A stretch of DNA of 64,000 bases from Pseudomonas violetae (GCF_023072615.1 NZ_JAKNRW010000002.1:1-64000); one strand, 5' to 3'; counted from the stretch's first letter, positions 44,403 to 54,205 are shown. The notes: generated by a model not told the origin, from the letters alone. A program made the numbers and translations.

Positions 44403-45901
44403 CCTTGTCTTCGAATAAAATGAGCGATTCAATGTCTTCCACCCTTGACCTTGCGCAGCGCGCTTTGAGTGACGGCCTGTCTCGCGTCATCCAGGATTAT
44501 CGCCCCGGTTATCACATTGCCCCCCCGGCAGGCTGGATGAACGACCCTAACGGGGTCGTGTACTTTCGTGGCGAATATCACGTTTTCTATCAACATTACC
44601 CCTTCGAAGCGAAATGGGGCCCTATGTATTGGGGGCACGCCAAGAGTGCCGATCTTGTTCATTGGCAGCACCTACCCATAGCGCTGGCACCCGGCGATGA
44701 CTTCGACCGTGACGGATGCTTTTCCGGTAGCGCTGTGGTGTGTGGAGATACCCTGGCACTGATCTACACCGGACACACCTGGCTGGGGGAAGTGGGTGAC
44801 GAACGCTTAATCCGTCAAGTCCAGTGCCTGGCCACCAGCATCGACGGCATCCGGTTCGTCAAGCATGGCGCAGTCATCGAGACCGCTCCGCAAGACACGA
44901 TCATGCACTTTCGTGACCCCAAGGTATGGAAGGAGGATGACTATTGGTACCTGATTGCCGGAGCACGTCTGGGCGATAGGCCGCTGCTCCCGCTGTACCG
45001 TTCCACGGATCTGCACGCTTGGGAGTTCCTTGACTATGTGTCCAGCGGCAGCGAGGGCGATGGTTATATGTGGGAGTGTCCGGATCTTTTTCGACTGAAC
45101 GGACGCGATGTGCTGCTCTACTCCCCCCAAGGCATGCAACCCGAGCGTTACGAACGGCTCAACAAGTACCAGACCGGTTATCGAGTGGGCCGACTCGACA
45201 GCAAGTGGCACTTCACCGGCGGGCCTTTTATCGAGCTGGATAACGGCCACGATTTCTATGCCGCGCAAACACTCCTGGCCGCCGATGGTCGGCGCCTTGT
45301 GTGGGCGTGGCTCGACATGTGGGAAAGCCCGATGCCGAGCCAGGCCCATCACTGGTGCGGCATGCTCGGTTTGCCGCGCGAGATTGAACTGCACGCCGAT
45401 CGCCTTTGCGTATATCCGGCACGGGAGCTCACGGCTCTGCGCATGGCGCCATTGCCGAGCACGCCTTGGTGGGATGAATCGGGAACCCGGTGGGAGTCGC
45501 AAGTGTATGGCGATATGCTAGAAATCCATGTGCATCTGGATGTGCTTGGCTGTACCGACGGCCACTTGGGAATAGCCTTGCGCTGCAGCGTCGATGGCCA
45601 GGAAGAAACGCTGCTCTACTACGATGCGTCACTCCAGCGCCTGGTGCTTGACCGCAGCCGCTCGGGTGCGCAAGTCACAGGTCAACGCAGCGTGTCGATA
45701 GACCCGACACAAGAGCGACTGGAACTGCGGGTGTTCCTCGATCGGTCGTCCATCGAGGTGTTCGACGAAAACGGGCGATTCAGCCTCAGCAGTCGCCTCT
45801 ACCCCCAGCCTGGCAGTCTGGGTGTGAAGCTCATTGCGAGCGGGAATGGCGGGCGTGTCTCCATTCCCAGAGCATGGCCTCTCGCCTCGGGATGGCTATG
45901 A
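44399..45901 (+). CDS. scrB: GH32 beta-fructofuranosidase (sucrose hydrolase)
   Basis: A 500-residue cytosolic enzyme: the nucleophile motif WMNDPNG with Asp at about 49, the transition-state motif MHFRDPKVW, the acid/base motif MWECPDLF, and a C-terminal beta-sandwich from about residue 350 (LELRVFLDRSSIEVFDENGR). No signal peptide is seen. Because uptake is by ABC transporter, not PTS, the substrate is unphosphorylated sucrose, giving glucose and fructose; the latter goes to the PfkB kinase of the cassette. Raffinose or other fructosides are possible. Confidence 0.93.
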   Translation: MTLSSNKMSDSMSSTLDLAQRALSDGLSRVIQDYRPGYHIAPPAGWMNDPNGVVYFRGEYHVFYQHYPFEAKWGPMYWGHAKSADLVHWQHLPIALAPGDDFDRDGCFSGSAVVCGDTLALIYTGHTWLGEVGDERLIRQVQCLATSIDGIRFVKHGAVIETAPQDTIMHFRDPKVWKEDDYWYLIAGARLGDRPLLPLYRSTDLHAWEFLDYVSSGSEGDGYMWECPDLFRLNGRDVLLYSPQGMQPERYERLNKYQTGYRVGRLDSKWHFTGGPFIELDNGHDFYAAQTLLAADGRRLVWAWLDMWESPMPSQAHHWCGMLGLPREIELHADRLCVYPARELTALRMAPLPSTPWWDESGTRWESQVYGDMLEIHVHLDVLGCTDGHLGIALRCSVDGQEETLLYYDASLQRLVLDRSRSGAQVTGQRSVSIDPTQERLELRVFLDRSSIEVFDENGRFSLSSRLYPQPGSLGVKLIASGNGGRVSIPRAWPLASGWL

Positions 45902-45976
45902 GCAGCGTCATACGAGTCGCGAGAAGCGCAGGCCATGTGTCATGATTCAGCGTCAACCTGACCGGCCTCGCCTCGC

Positions 45977-46969
45977 ATGACTTCAGTGAAAGACGTTGCA
46001 CAGCTGGCCGGCGTGTCCCTGATGACGGTTTCTCGAGCGCTCAATAATCCGGAAAAACTGAGTCCAGAAACCCTTCTGCGGGTGCGTCGCGCCATTGATG
46101 AACTGCAATTCGTACCGAGCCTGTCGGCGCGCAAGATGCGCGGCGACAACCTCCAGAGCCGAACCATTGGTGTGTTCGCGCTGGACACCGCGACCACACC
46201 GTTCGCGGTCGAGTTGCTGCTGTCCATCGAACAGACCGCGCAGCAAGCAGGCTGGAATGTGTTCATCCTCAACCTGTTGAGCAACCCACCCACCGACCAA
46301 AACATCGACCTGATGTTGTCGCACCGTCCCGACGGGCTGATCTTCAGCGCCATGGGATTTCGCCAGGTGTGCATTCCCGAGCGCTTGAAGAGCAAACCTC
46401 TGGTACTCGCCAATTGCCTGGCGGATGACAGTCGGCTGGTCAGTTATGTGCCCGACGACGAAACGGGGCAGTATCGAGCTGCACATCACGCATTGAGCCA
46501 AGGCTATCGGCGCCCTCTGTGTATCAATTTGCCAAAACAGAGCCTGGCCTGGGACCTGCGACAAAAAGGCTTGCAGCAGGCCTTTCAGGCATTTGGCCTT
46601 GCGCCTGACGCACTCCTGCAATACGACCTTTCCGATCATGATGCCTATGGTGAAACCGCAGCCATCCTAGACCGGCACATCATTAATGGTCGTCCCCAAT
46701 TCGACATTCTGATCTGTGGCAACGACCGCATTGCCTTTTGTGCCTATCAGCTGTTATTGGGCCGTGGCCTGAAAATTCCCGATGATGTCGCCGTTCTCGG
46801 CTACGACAACATGATCGGTATTGCTGAGCTGTTCATCCCGCCGCTGACCACAGTGCAACTGCCGTACTACGAGATCGGTCGCAAGGCTGCCCAGCACCTG
46901 ATCGAGGCCCTCGAGGAGTCGGGAGCCCAGCCAGTTGATTGTCCATTGGTGGTCAGGGCATCACTATAA
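45977..46969 (+). CDS. LacI-family repressor of the sucrose cassette
   Basis: A 330-residue regulator: N-terminal HTH (TSVKDVAQLAGVSLMTVSRA LNN, with hinge LSARKMRG) and a periplasmic-binding-like effector domain (VFALDTATTPFAVELLLSIE, ILICGNDRIAFCAYQLLLGR). Likely to bind the palindrome at 40090-40101 and respond to sucrose or fructose. It is 75 bases downstream of the invertase gene. It is closest to ScrR/CscR-type repressors by context. Confidence 0.9.
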   Translation: MTSVKDVAQLAGVSLMTVSRALNNPEKLSPETLLRVRRAIDELQFVPSLSARKMRGDNLQSRTIGVFALDTATTPFAVELLLSIEQTAQQAGWNVFILNLLSNPPTDQNIDLMLSHRPDGLIFSAMGFRQVCIPERLKSKPLVLANCLADDSRLVSYVPDDETGQYRAAHHALSQGYRRPLCINLPKQSLAWDLRQKGLQQAFQAFGLAPDALLQYDLSDHDAYGETAAILDRHIINGRPQFDILICGNDRIAFCAYQLLLGRGLKIPDDVAVLGYDNMIGIAELFIPPLTTVQLPYYEIGRKAAQHLIEALEESGAQPVDCPLVVRASL

Positions 46970-47044
46970 GAATTAGGTGATTGCACACCCGCTTGCTTTC
47001 GATGTGCCATTAGCCTGTCACGCACCAGAAGTGTTCCGCCTGTT

Positions 47045-47070
47045 GGGGCAGTTTTCAATCAGCGCCAACA
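47045..47070 (-). repeat. IS21-type terminal repeat, right of sucrose cassette
   Basis: Read on the minus strand, TGTTGGCGCTGATTGAAAAC followed by TGCCCC matches the IS21-like ends at 37192-37214 (same orientation) and 3544. It lies 75 bases after the LacI stop. The cassette 37194-46969 is thus bracketed by copies of this motif. Confidence 0.6.
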
Positions 47071-47224
47071 ATGCAGATTGCACTTTCCGTTGGTGATCAG
47101 CCACCGTCTCAATTTGCTGTCCTATTTCGAGCTAAGTTGGGTTTCCACCGACGGCAATAAGAGGGCATCAACGAGATTTTATTTGATGGTCGCTGATCAT
47201 TTCTGTCAGTTGCTCCCGACGCTT

Positions 47225-47629
47225 TTATGAAAGAAGCGCCCTCAACTGGACTGGCACGGCAACAACTTCTTTGGTTTTTGGCGAGACACATACATGCGTG
47301 ATATTCGCTACGAAGGATAGTGTTCCATTACCTAGAAACCCCTCAACCAAAAAGGAGAAAGAGTGAACACCCAACTTGGCCACACCGACTTTAATATTCA
47401 GTTCATCATCCCATGTCACAGGCGCCAGCAACTCAAATGACATGGCACGTACGGGCGGCAATATATCAAACCCCATCAACGTTCTAAGCCCGGGCACTCC
47501 CAACCACTTATCAAGCGCTACATAAATAGCTTCTACTGCAAAATATGAAAATCGCGGAGTGTAAACCACTCCCGCAGGATCACAGTCTCCAAACAAAATG
47601 GTTCTGCTGACAAAAACCGCATTAGGCAT
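47225..47629 (-). CDS. hotdog-fold acyl-CoA thioesterase (4HBT family)
   Basis: A 134-residue protein with FGDCDPAGVVYTPRFSYFAV, the active-site Asp motif of 4-hydroxybenzoyl-CoA thioesterase and YbgC proteins (DxDxxGxVYxxxY), then a hotdog core. It probably hydrolyses an acyl- or aryl-CoA in the cytosol. It stands alone between the sucrose cassette and an Lrp gene. Substrate unknown. Confidence 0.82.
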   Translation of the reverse strand: MPNAVFVSRTILFGDCDPAGVVYTPRFSYFAVEAIYVALDKWLGVPGLRTLMGFDILPPVRAMSFELLAPVTWDDELNIKVGVAKLGVHSFSFLVEGFLGNGTLSFVANITHVCVSPKTKEVVAVPVQLRALLS

Positions 47630-47692
47630 TGATTTATCTCCCCGTCGTTATTAGATGCCCGAGTCAAACGTAGCATTACGGCTCCTGCCTGT

Positions 47693-48193
47693 TCAGCCCT
47701 GATTCGATTTTGGTATCGCAATCCGGCTACTGGCCTTGACCTCACGCAGAGCCAGGCTGGACTGGATGGAGGCAATACCCACCTGACGCCTGAGCACCTG
47801 CTCGATAAAGTCGCTGTAGCTATCAAGATCCTCTGCTAATACCTGTAGCACGTAATCGGCATCCCCAGTGATCTTGTGACAGGACAACACTTCGGGCAAT
47901 TGCGCAATCACTGCCTCGAAGTCGTCGGGAGCGTGGTCGGCGTGGGTGGAAAAACGGATATGCACGAACGCCATGATATTCAACCCCAGCATTCGTCGAT
48001 CGAGGTTCGCCTGGTAGCCCTTGATCACCCCCGCCTCCTCCATTCTCTTACGCCGCCGCCAGCAAGGCGTCAGGCTTAACGACAGGCGCTCACTGAGTTC
48101 CGCGTTGGAGATGCTCGCATCCTCCTGCAGCAACGCGAGAATCGCCAGATCGGTGTCGTCGAGGCTGATGCGCTTGGATGTTTTTTTCTGCAT
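47693..48193 (-). CDS. Lrp/AsnC-family regulator
   Basis: A 166-residue regulator from ATG 48193: HTH (LDDTDLAILALLQEDASISN, LSLTPCWRRRKRMEEAGVI) and RAM domain (LPEVLSCHKITGDADYVLQV). It is divergent from the deacetylase-like gene at 48313, with which it shares two similar short motifs in the intergenic region, so it likely regulates the 48.3-52.0 kb block and itself. The frame upstream to 48223 lacks a good start. Confidence 0.9.
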   Translation of the reverse strand: MQKKTSKRISLDDTDLAILALLQEDASISNAELSERLSLSLTPCWRRRKRMEEAGVIKGYQANLDRRMLGLNIMAFVHIRFSTHADHAPDDFEAVIAQLPEVLSCHKITGDADYVLQVLAEDLDSYSDFIEQVLRRQVGIASIQSSLALREVKASSRIAIPKSNQG

Positions 48194-48221
48194 TACGCCA
48201 TTCCTAAGTAGATTCACCCAC

Positions 48222-48288
48222 AATATGTACTAAATATCGAAAACAAAGCAAAGAAATCCCCTGCGCACCAGAACAGAATATTTGTACT
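48222..48288. promoter_or_regulatory. paired candidate Lrp sites
   Basis: AATATGTACT (48222-48231) and AATATTTGTACT (48277-48288) are near-identical direct copies about 55 bases apart in an A+T-rich divergent promoter region, between an Lrp regulator and its probable target. Lrp proteins typically bind repeated A+T-rich sites phased in this way. Confidence 0.45.
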
Positions 48289-48312
48289 GGCTCACATCAA
48301 CGGATGCGCACA

Positions 48313-49347
48313 ATGTTTACAGTTTTCAGTGATTCCCACCGTTTACACCACGGCACCGAATTGAAAGACGGCGTGCTCAAACCCTCTTTCGAACAGCCCA
48401 GTCGGGCCGATACTGTTCATCATCGAGTCAAACAGGTAGGGCTTGGCCAGGTCATCGAACCGCGAGCATTCGACAGGTCGTGCTATGTCAATGCGCACAC
48501 CGAGCGTTACGTCTCCTTCCTTGAGCACGCCTGGTCTGAGTGGCGCGCAACTGGACGCAGCCACGATGCCCTGCCGCTGGTATGGCCAGTGCGCGATCTG
48601 TCCAATGGGCAAGTGCCGAGCTTTATCGACGGCAAGCTTGGTTTCTACGCCATGGACGCCGGCTCCCCGATCACCGCCACCACATGGCAAGCGGTCAAAA
48701 CCAGTGCAGATATTGCCCTCACCGGCCTCGCGCTAATCGACGAAGGCCACGACAGTGCCTTTGCCCTGTGTCGCCCGCCCGGCCATCACGCCGCGCGGGA
48801 ATACATGGGCGGCTACTGCTATCTGAACAACGCCGCCATCGCAGCACAGCAGGCCATTACCCAGGGCGCCAGGCGTGTCGCCGTACTGGATGTCGACTTT
48901 CATCATGGCAACGGCACCCAGAACATTTTCTACGACCGCAGTGATGTCATGTTTGTCTCGCTGCACGGCGAACCGGCGGTCTCCTATCCGTATTACTCAG
49001 GTTTCAGCCACGAAGTCGGCGCAGGCCTCGGCCAAGGTTACAACTTCAACTACCCACTTTTGAAGAACACTACGTGGGAAAGCTATCGCAACGCCCTCCT
49101 CCACGCCTGCAAGAAACTCCAGCAGTTTGCCCCTGAACTTCTGGTTGTTTCACTTGGCGTCGACACGTTCAAGGACGACCCAATCAGCCACTTCCTGCTG
49201 GAAAGCGAAGACTTCATCGGCATCGGCGAGCTGATCGCAGACGTTAGCTGCCCCGCTCTGTTCGTGATGGAAGGCGGCTACATGGTCGATGAAATAGGGA
49301 TCAATGCGGTGAACGTACTGCATGGCTACGAGAGTAAACGCGCCTGA
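48313..49347 (+). CDS. class II histone deacetylase-like / acetylpolyamine amidohydrolase
   Basis: A 344-residue zinc amidohydrolase: ALCRPPGHHAAREYMGGYCY, VAVLDVDFHHGNGTQNIFYD with Asp/His zinc ligands, SLGVDTFKDDP with the third ligand region, and VMEGGYM. In Pseudomonas, relatives deacetylate acetylputrescine and acetylcadaverine. ATG 48313 has GGA eight bases upstream; 48304 is three codons earlier. It is first in a run with an ornithine cyclodeaminase-like gene and an APC permease, consistent with polyamine or basic amino acid use. Confidence 0.9.
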   Translation: MFTVFSDSHRLHHGTELKDGVLKPSFEQPSRADTVHHRVKQVGLGQVIEPRAFDRSCYVNAHTERYVSFLEHAWSEWRATGRSHDALPLVWPVRDLSNGQVPSFIDGKLGFYAMDAGSPITATTWQAVKTSADIALTGLALIDEGHDSAFALCRPPGHHAAREYMGGYCYLNNAAIAAQQAITQGARRVAVLDVDFHHGNGTQNIFYDRSDVMFVSLHGEPAVSYPYYSGFSHEVGAGLGQGYNFNYPLLKNTTWESYRNALLHACKKLQQFAPELLVVSLGVDTFKDDPISHFLLESEDFIGIGELIADVSCPALFVMEGGYMVDEIGINAVNVLHGYESKRA

Positions 49348-49397
49348 GTCATCCCCTGAACCGCAGGGCTTTAAATACTGAATCGGAGAATAAAAAC

Positions 49398-50450
49398 ATG
49401 ACTCTTTTTATAGATGTCGATGAGGCCGCACGCCTGTTCGCCAAGGTGGGCATCCGACGGGTAATCCGCGAAATGGCGACTTATATCGAAGCTGACTATT
49501 CACGTTGGGCGCAGTTTGATAAGTCGCCTCGCACAGCCAATCATTCGGCCAACGGCGTGATCGAGTTGATGCCCACGGACGATGGCCAGCAGTACTCATT
49601 CAAATACGTGAATGGCCACCCGGACAATGGTCAAAGCAACTTGCTGACGGTCATGGCCTTCGGTGTCCTGGCGGATGTCCACAGTGGCTATCCAACCTTG
49701 CTCAGTGAACTGACGCTGACCACTGCTGTGCGCACCGCGGCGACCTCCGCCCTGGTCGCGCAGTCCCTGGCCCGGCCGGGTGCAAGCATCATGGCGCTTA
49801 TCGGCAATGGTGCGCAGAGCGAGTTTCAGGCTCTCGCGTTCCATGAAATGCTGGGCATCAGCGAAATCCGCATTTTCGATATCGATCGCGACGCTTCACT
49901 GAAATTGAAGCACAACCTGGCGCAATTCCCGAATATCGACGTGATTCTGGCCAGCACCGCACAGGAAGCGGTCAAGGGTGCACACATTGTCACCACGGTC
50001 ACCGCAGACAAGGCTTACGCGACGATTCTGAGGCCCGAAATGATCGAGCCCGGCATGCATATCAATGCCGTCGGTGGTGACTGCCCGGGTAAAACCGAAC
50101 TGCACGCCGACATCCTGCGTAACGCCCGGGTCATTGTGGAGTTTGAGCCGCAAACACGAATTGAAGGCGATATTCAGCAGTTGGAAGCCGACTTTCCCGT
50201 CATCGAATTTTTCCGGATTGTGCTAGGCGAAGTTCTGGGGCGTGAGAACGATGCACAGGTCACGGTGTTCGATTCGGTGGGCTTTGCCCTGGAAGATTTT
50301 TCTTCCCTGCGCTACATGCACGCCATGGCACAAGAGCATCAAATCGGCAAGCACATCCATCTCGTGCCGACACCTCAAAACATCAAAAACCTTTACCAAA
50401 TGCTTGATCAGACGGCGGCTCCAGCATCGCATCTGCGCACAGCAAGCTGA
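49398..50450 (+). CDS. ornithine cyclodeaminase/mu-crystallin family protein
   Basis: A 350-residue NAD(P)-binding protein: SFKYVNGHPDNGQSNLLTVM, ELTLTTAVRTAATSALVAQS, a Rossmann motif IMALIGNGAQSEFQALAFHE, and GGDCPGKTELHADIL. True ornithine cyclodeaminases make proline from ornithine; the C-terminal ALEDFSSLRYMHAMAQEHQI resembles that branch. It lies 50 bases after the deacetylase gene. Other family members reduce imino acids, so activity is tentative. Confidence 0.88.
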   Translation: MTLFIDVDEAARLFAKVGIRRVIREMATYIEADYSRWAQFDKSPRTANHSANGVIELMPTDDGQQYSFKYVNGHPDNGQSNLLTVMAFGVLADVHSGYPTLLSELTLTTAVRTAATSALVAQSLARPGASIMALIGNGAQSEFQALAFHEMLGISEIRIFDIDRDASLKLKHNLAQFPNIDVILASTAQEAVKGAHIVTTVTADKAYATILRPEMIEPGMHINAVGGDCPGKTELHADILRNARVIVEFEPQTRIEGDIQQLEADFPVIEFFRIVLGEVLGRENDAQVTVFDSVGFALEDFSSLRYMHAMAQEHQIGKHIHLVPTPQNIKNLYQMLDQTAAPASHLRTAS

Positions 50451-50599
50451 TCTCCAGGAAGCGCCCCGGCCAACTAGCCAGGGGCATTCCCCACCCAGTA
50501 ACGCCTGACTCCGCCGTCAGTAGCCGTTTCATCTCTAACAAGAATCTAGACCCCAACTTCCTGCCAAAACTCAAAAACATAAAATCAAGAGGTTTTGAA

Positions 50600-52015
50600 A
50601 TGAAATCAAACCCATCGGGGCTGGTTGAACAGCCCGCGCTTCAGCGCACGCTCAGCAATCGGCACATCCAGTTAATGGCCATGGGAGGGGCTATCGGTAC
50701 CGGTCTGTTCATGGGCTCGGGGAAGATAATCGCCCTTTCCGGCACGTCGATCATCCTCATCTATATGATCATCGGCCTGTTCGTTTTTTTCGTCATGCGA
50801 GCCATGGGCGAGATGCTGCTCTCCAACTTGAATTTCAAAACTTTCGCGGATTTTGCCGGTGCCTATCTCGGGCCGCGTGCGGCATTCTTTCTCGGCTGGT
50901 CATACTGGCTGAGCTGGAGTGTTGCGGTGATAGGCGATGCAGTCGTGGTCGGCGGATTTTTTCAGTATTGGTTTCCCGATGTGCCCGCCTGGATACCGGC
51001 TGTAGGGATGCTAGGGACACTGTTCGCCTTGAATGTGCTGACGGTCAGGCTGTTCGGTGAAGTGGAATTCTGGTTCGCCATTATCAAGATCATTGCCGTC
51101 GTCACCCTGATTGGGGTCAGCATGGTGATGATTGCCAGCTCCTTCGTCTCCCCCAGTGGCGTCACTGCATCCTTGAATCACTTGGTGGATAAACAGGCTG
51201 CCTTTCCTAACGGTCTGTTCGGTTTTTTCGCCGGGTTTCAGATGGCGATTTTCTCGTTTGCCGGCACCGAGCTGATCGGCACCGCCGCCGCCGAAACCCG
51301 CTCCCCGGAGAAGACGTTGCCTAAAGCTATCAACTCCATCCCGGTGCGAATCATCCTGTTTTACGTACTGGCACTGACCTGCATTATTGCGGTGACGTCC
51401 TGGCAACAGGTTTCACCCGTCAAAAGCCCATTCGTAGAACTTTTCCTGGTGGCAGGTTTTCCCGCGGCAGCCGGCATTGTCAACTTCGTGGTTTTAACGT
51501 CTGCGGCTTCCTCGGCCAACAGTGGCGTGTTTTCATCCAGCCGCATGCTGTTTGGACTGGCCAACCAAGACAACGCACCGGGAATTTTTCGGCGGCTATC
51601 GGGTAACAGCGTGCCCCTGCTCAGCCTGGCGTTCACCACGCTGTTAATGCTGGTAGGTGTGCTGGTGCTGTTTATCGTTCCAGAAGTCATGACAGCATTC
51701 ACCATCGTTTCTACCGTATCGGCCATCCTGGTGATTTTCACTTGGTCGACCATCCTGGCGTCGTATATTGCCTATCGCAAAAAGCGACCTGAACTGCATG
51801 CGAAATCAGCCTACAAAATGCCTGGCGGCGTGCCAATGGCGTGGTTCTCCCTGGCGTTTCTGGGCTTCGTTCTTTGCCTGCTGGCATTGAGACCTGACAC
51901 CCGTATTGCCTTGATGGTCATGCCGGGATGGTTCATATGGCTGGCCATTGCTTACCAGTTGACCCGCTCCTGGAAACCCAAGTCTGCGACTGCGTCGGCG
52001 AGTCAATGCAACTAG
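50600..52015 (+). CDS. APC-family amino acid permease (CycA/ProY-like)
   Basis: A 471-residue permease with about 12 helices: LSNRHIQLMAMGGAIGTGLF at the start, FFLGWSYWLSWSVAVIGDAV, FSFAGTELIGTAAAETRSPE, SSANSGVFSSSRMLF. This is closest to the D-serine/D-alanine/glycine and proline permease branch. It is 150 bases after the ornithine cyclodeaminase-like gene and probably feeds the same pathway. AGAGG precedes ATG 50600. Confidence 0.88.
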   Translation: MKSNPSGLVEQPALQRTLSNRHIQLMAMGGAIGTGLFMGSGKIIALSGTSIILIYMIIGLFVFFVMRAMGEMLLSNLNFKTFADFAGAYLGPRAAFFLGWSYWLSWSVAVIGDAVVVGGFFQYWFPDVPAWIPAVGMLGTLFALNVLTVRLFGEVEFWFAIIKIIAVVTLIGVSMVMIASSFVSPSGVTASLNHLVDKQAAFPNGLFGFFAGFQMAIFSFAGTELIGTAAAETRSPEKTLPKAINSIPVRIILFYVLALTCIIAVTSWQQVSPVKSPFVELFLVAGFPAAAGIVNFVVLTSAASSANSGVFSSSRMLFGLANQDNAPGIFRRLSGNSVPLLSLAFTTLLMLVGVLVLFIVPEVMTAFTIVSTVSAILVIFTWSTILASYIAYRKKRPELHAKSAYKMPGGVPMAWFSLAFLGFVLCLLALRPDTRIALMVMPGWFIWLAIAYQLTRSWKPKSATASASQCN

Positions 52016-52060
52016 TGTCCTTGGGTGACGACCTACCGAGCGAACAAGGACTACCCATCG

Positions 52061-52354
52061 TTAGACGATCGTCCACTTCCCTTCTACCTCCAGCAGGTTG
52101 AAGAAGTCGGTGAAGCGCTATCCCGAAACGTTGTCGGTATAGACCCGGGCACTGGCCGCAGTGCCCACGGTGTCGATGCGGACGATCGCGGCTTTGGCTT
52201 CGGGAGACGGGCGGCAAGAGTTGTCGATGACGTCGTACAGGTTCTGGATCGCGCCGCCCACCAGCTTGTCGCCGTCGCCCCCCAACAGGGTGGGCTGCTC
52301 ATTGAACACGGCTTCATCAAAGCGCTGTCAGCCTTGGCACCACCTTCGTTGTAG
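52061..52354 (-). pseudogene. NTF2/lumazine-binding-like protein, frameshift plus stop
   Basis: The minus-strand sequence reads HYNEGGAKADSALMK, then after a one-base shift FNEQPTLLGGDGDKLVGGAI, QNLYDVIDNSCRPSPEAKAA, DTVGTAASARVYTDNVSG, then TAG, then RFTDFFNLLEVEGKWTIV and TAA at 52061. This is a SnoaL-like/NTF2 family protein with one frameshift and one nonsense codon. The N-terminus is not recognisable. It is located between converging transporter genes. Confidence 0.75.
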
Positions 52355-52406
52355 TGGTTATGCCTGCAGGCGTTTTGTTTCCTGTCCAACGGCTACTCGA
52401 GAATCA

Positions 52407-53666
52407 CTATGTTTTTTGCGCTAACGATTTGACTCGTGAAGGCTCAAGGGCCGCCCTCTCCCACTTGGCAATGACCAAGGGAGCGATGGCATTCCCCAAC
52501 ACATTCAAGGTGGTGGTACCGCTATCGATGATTCTGAAAATACCCGCGATCAATGCCACCCCTTCCAAGGGAAGACCGGCAGAAGCCAATGTCGCAGACA
52601 GAATAATGATGGCAAATCCAGGGACCCCTGCAGCACCTTTGGAGGTCAGCACCATCGTGACCACCAGCAGAATCTGCTGGGAAAGCGACAGATCGATACC
52701 ATAGAGTTGGGCGACAAAAATCGTCGCCACTCCCAGGAAAATCGACGCACCATCCAGATTGAACGCATACCCCACCGGCACCACAAAACTGACGATGCGA
52801 CGAGGGACACCGTAGCTCTCCAGCTTGCTCATCAGTTGCGGCATCACCGCTGCCGATGCGGCACTCGAAAACGCAAGAATCAACTCATTTCGAAAGTACT
52901 TGATTAGCTTGAAAATGTTCTCGCCGATCAGATAGCAGATACCGCCTAGTACCACCAATGCAAAGATGATCAGCGCCAGGTAAACCACGCCAATCAGCTT
53001 GAGCAAGGGCAATAGCGAGGCAAAACCAAAGGTCGCGACGGTAGCGCCGATCATGCCAAACACGCCTATTGGTGCGTAAGCCATGACGATTGAGACGACT
53101 TTGAACATCGCATCGGAAATGCCCTGCACCACCGCAACCACGGGTGCGCTTTTCTCCCTGGGTAGCGAGTTCAAGGCCATGCCGAATAACACCGCGAAGA
53201 ACAACACCGACAGCAGCTTCGCTTCCGACATTGCAACGAAGACGTTGTCCGGGACAATGTTCTGCACGATGACGAGGGCTCCTTTGGCAGGCTCCATGGT
53301 GATCGCCGCAGTACTATGCGTAATGCCCGAAATATCAGTGCCCGCACCAGGCTCGAAGATGTTCGCGAAACACAGCCCGATTACGATGGCCAGGCCGGTT
53401 ATCGCAAAAAAATACCCCAGGGATTTTAAGCCCATGCGGCCAAAGGACTTGTTATCTGCGCCGCCTGCAATGCCCAGAATCATGCAACAAAACACGATGG
53501 GGACAACGACCATCTTCATCATCTTGATGAAGATATCGCCAAGCGGTTTCAGGATTTCCGCGCTAACCCACGATTGATACTGCGGATGACTATTGAAATA
53601 CCAACCGACGAGCACGCCAAGCAACAGCCCGGCAATGATTTGCCACACCAAGGGAATACGTTTCAT
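52407..53666 (-). CDS. dicarboxylate/amino acid:cation symporter (DctA/GltP family)
   Basis: A 419-residue inner-membrane symporter: IFIKMMKMVVVPIVFCCMIL, the serine-rich re-entrant loop AFSSAASAAVMPQLM, and the cation site VPVGYAFNLDGASIF (DctA and GltP have NMDGT-like motifs; here NLDGA). Likely imports a C4-dicarboxylate or acidic amino acid with protons or sodium. It is downstream of a VOC gene, in the same direction, 113 bases apart. Confidence 0.9.
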   Translation of the reverse strand: MKRIPLVWQIIAGLLLGVLVGWYFNSHPQYQSWVSAEILKPLGDIFIKMMKMVVVPIVFCCMILGIAGGADNKSFGRMGLKSLGYFFAITGLAIVIGLCFANIFEPGAGTDISGITHSTAAITMEPAKGALVIVQNIVPDNVFVAMSEAKLLSVLFFAVLFGMALNSLPREKSAPVVAVVQGISDAMFKVVSIVMAYAPIGVFGMIGATVATFGFASLLPLLKLIGVVYLALIIFALVVLGGICYLIGENIFKLIKYFRNELILAFSSAASAAVMPQLMSKLESYGVPRRIVSFVVPVGYAFNLDGASIFLGVATIFVAQLYGIDLSLSQQILLVVTMVLTSKGAAGVPGFAIIILSATLASAGLPLEGVALIAGIFRIIDSGTTTLNVLGNAIAPLVIAKWERAALEPSRVKSLAQKT

Positions 53667-53779
53667 GTCTAGTCTTCTTGTTGGAATGAAAGGACTGCGT
53701 TACAGAGCAGTTGCTAGATTCATGAGCTTCCAGCTCACTTGAGTTCAAATGGCACAACGCTGTTGTGCCAACACCTTTC

Positions 53780-54205
53780 TTATTTTGCGAAGAGCTGGCT
53801 CATATCCTTGAACGCCTTGAATTCCAATGCATTACCGCAAGGGTCAAACAAAAACATGGTGGCTTGCTCGCCGACCTGACCTTTGAAACGAATGTAGGGT
53901 TCGATCACAAACTCCGTGCCAAAAGACTTCAGGCGCTCGGCCAGCGCTTCCCACTCTGCCCAGCCCAGGATGATGCCGAAGTGCGGGACAGGAACGTCGT
54001 GGCCGTCAACCGGGTTGCTATGGACGCTTTCCTGGGAAGCGGTTTTTGGGTGTTCGTGGATAACCAGTTGATGACCATAAAAGTTGAAGTCGACCCACTG
54101 GTTGCTGGAGCGACCTTCTTCCAGGCCGAACACTTCGCCGTAAAAGGTGCGTGCGCCAGCGAGATCGTAAACGGGGATTGCGAGGTGGAAAGGCGAGAGG
54201 CTCAT
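53780..54205 (-). CDS. VOC/glyoxalase-like metalloprotein
   Basis: A 141-residue protein with two betaalphabetabetabeta modules: [20 protein letters not shown] with the first metal His, [20 protein letters not shown] with the second, and [18 protein letters not shown] with the Glu. This resembles single-unit VOC dioxygenase or isomerase-like proteins. It is divergent from a LysR gene and upstream of a symporter gene, so the three may form a small uptake/degradation unit. Substrate unknown. Confidence 0.85.
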   Translation of the reverse strand: MSLSPFHLAIPVYDLAGARTFYGEVFGLEEGRSSNQWVDFNFYGHQLVIHEHPKTASQESVHSNPVDGHDVPVPHFGIILGWAEWEALAERLKSFGTEFVIEPYIRFKGQVGEQATMFLFDPCGNALEFKAFKDMSQLFAK

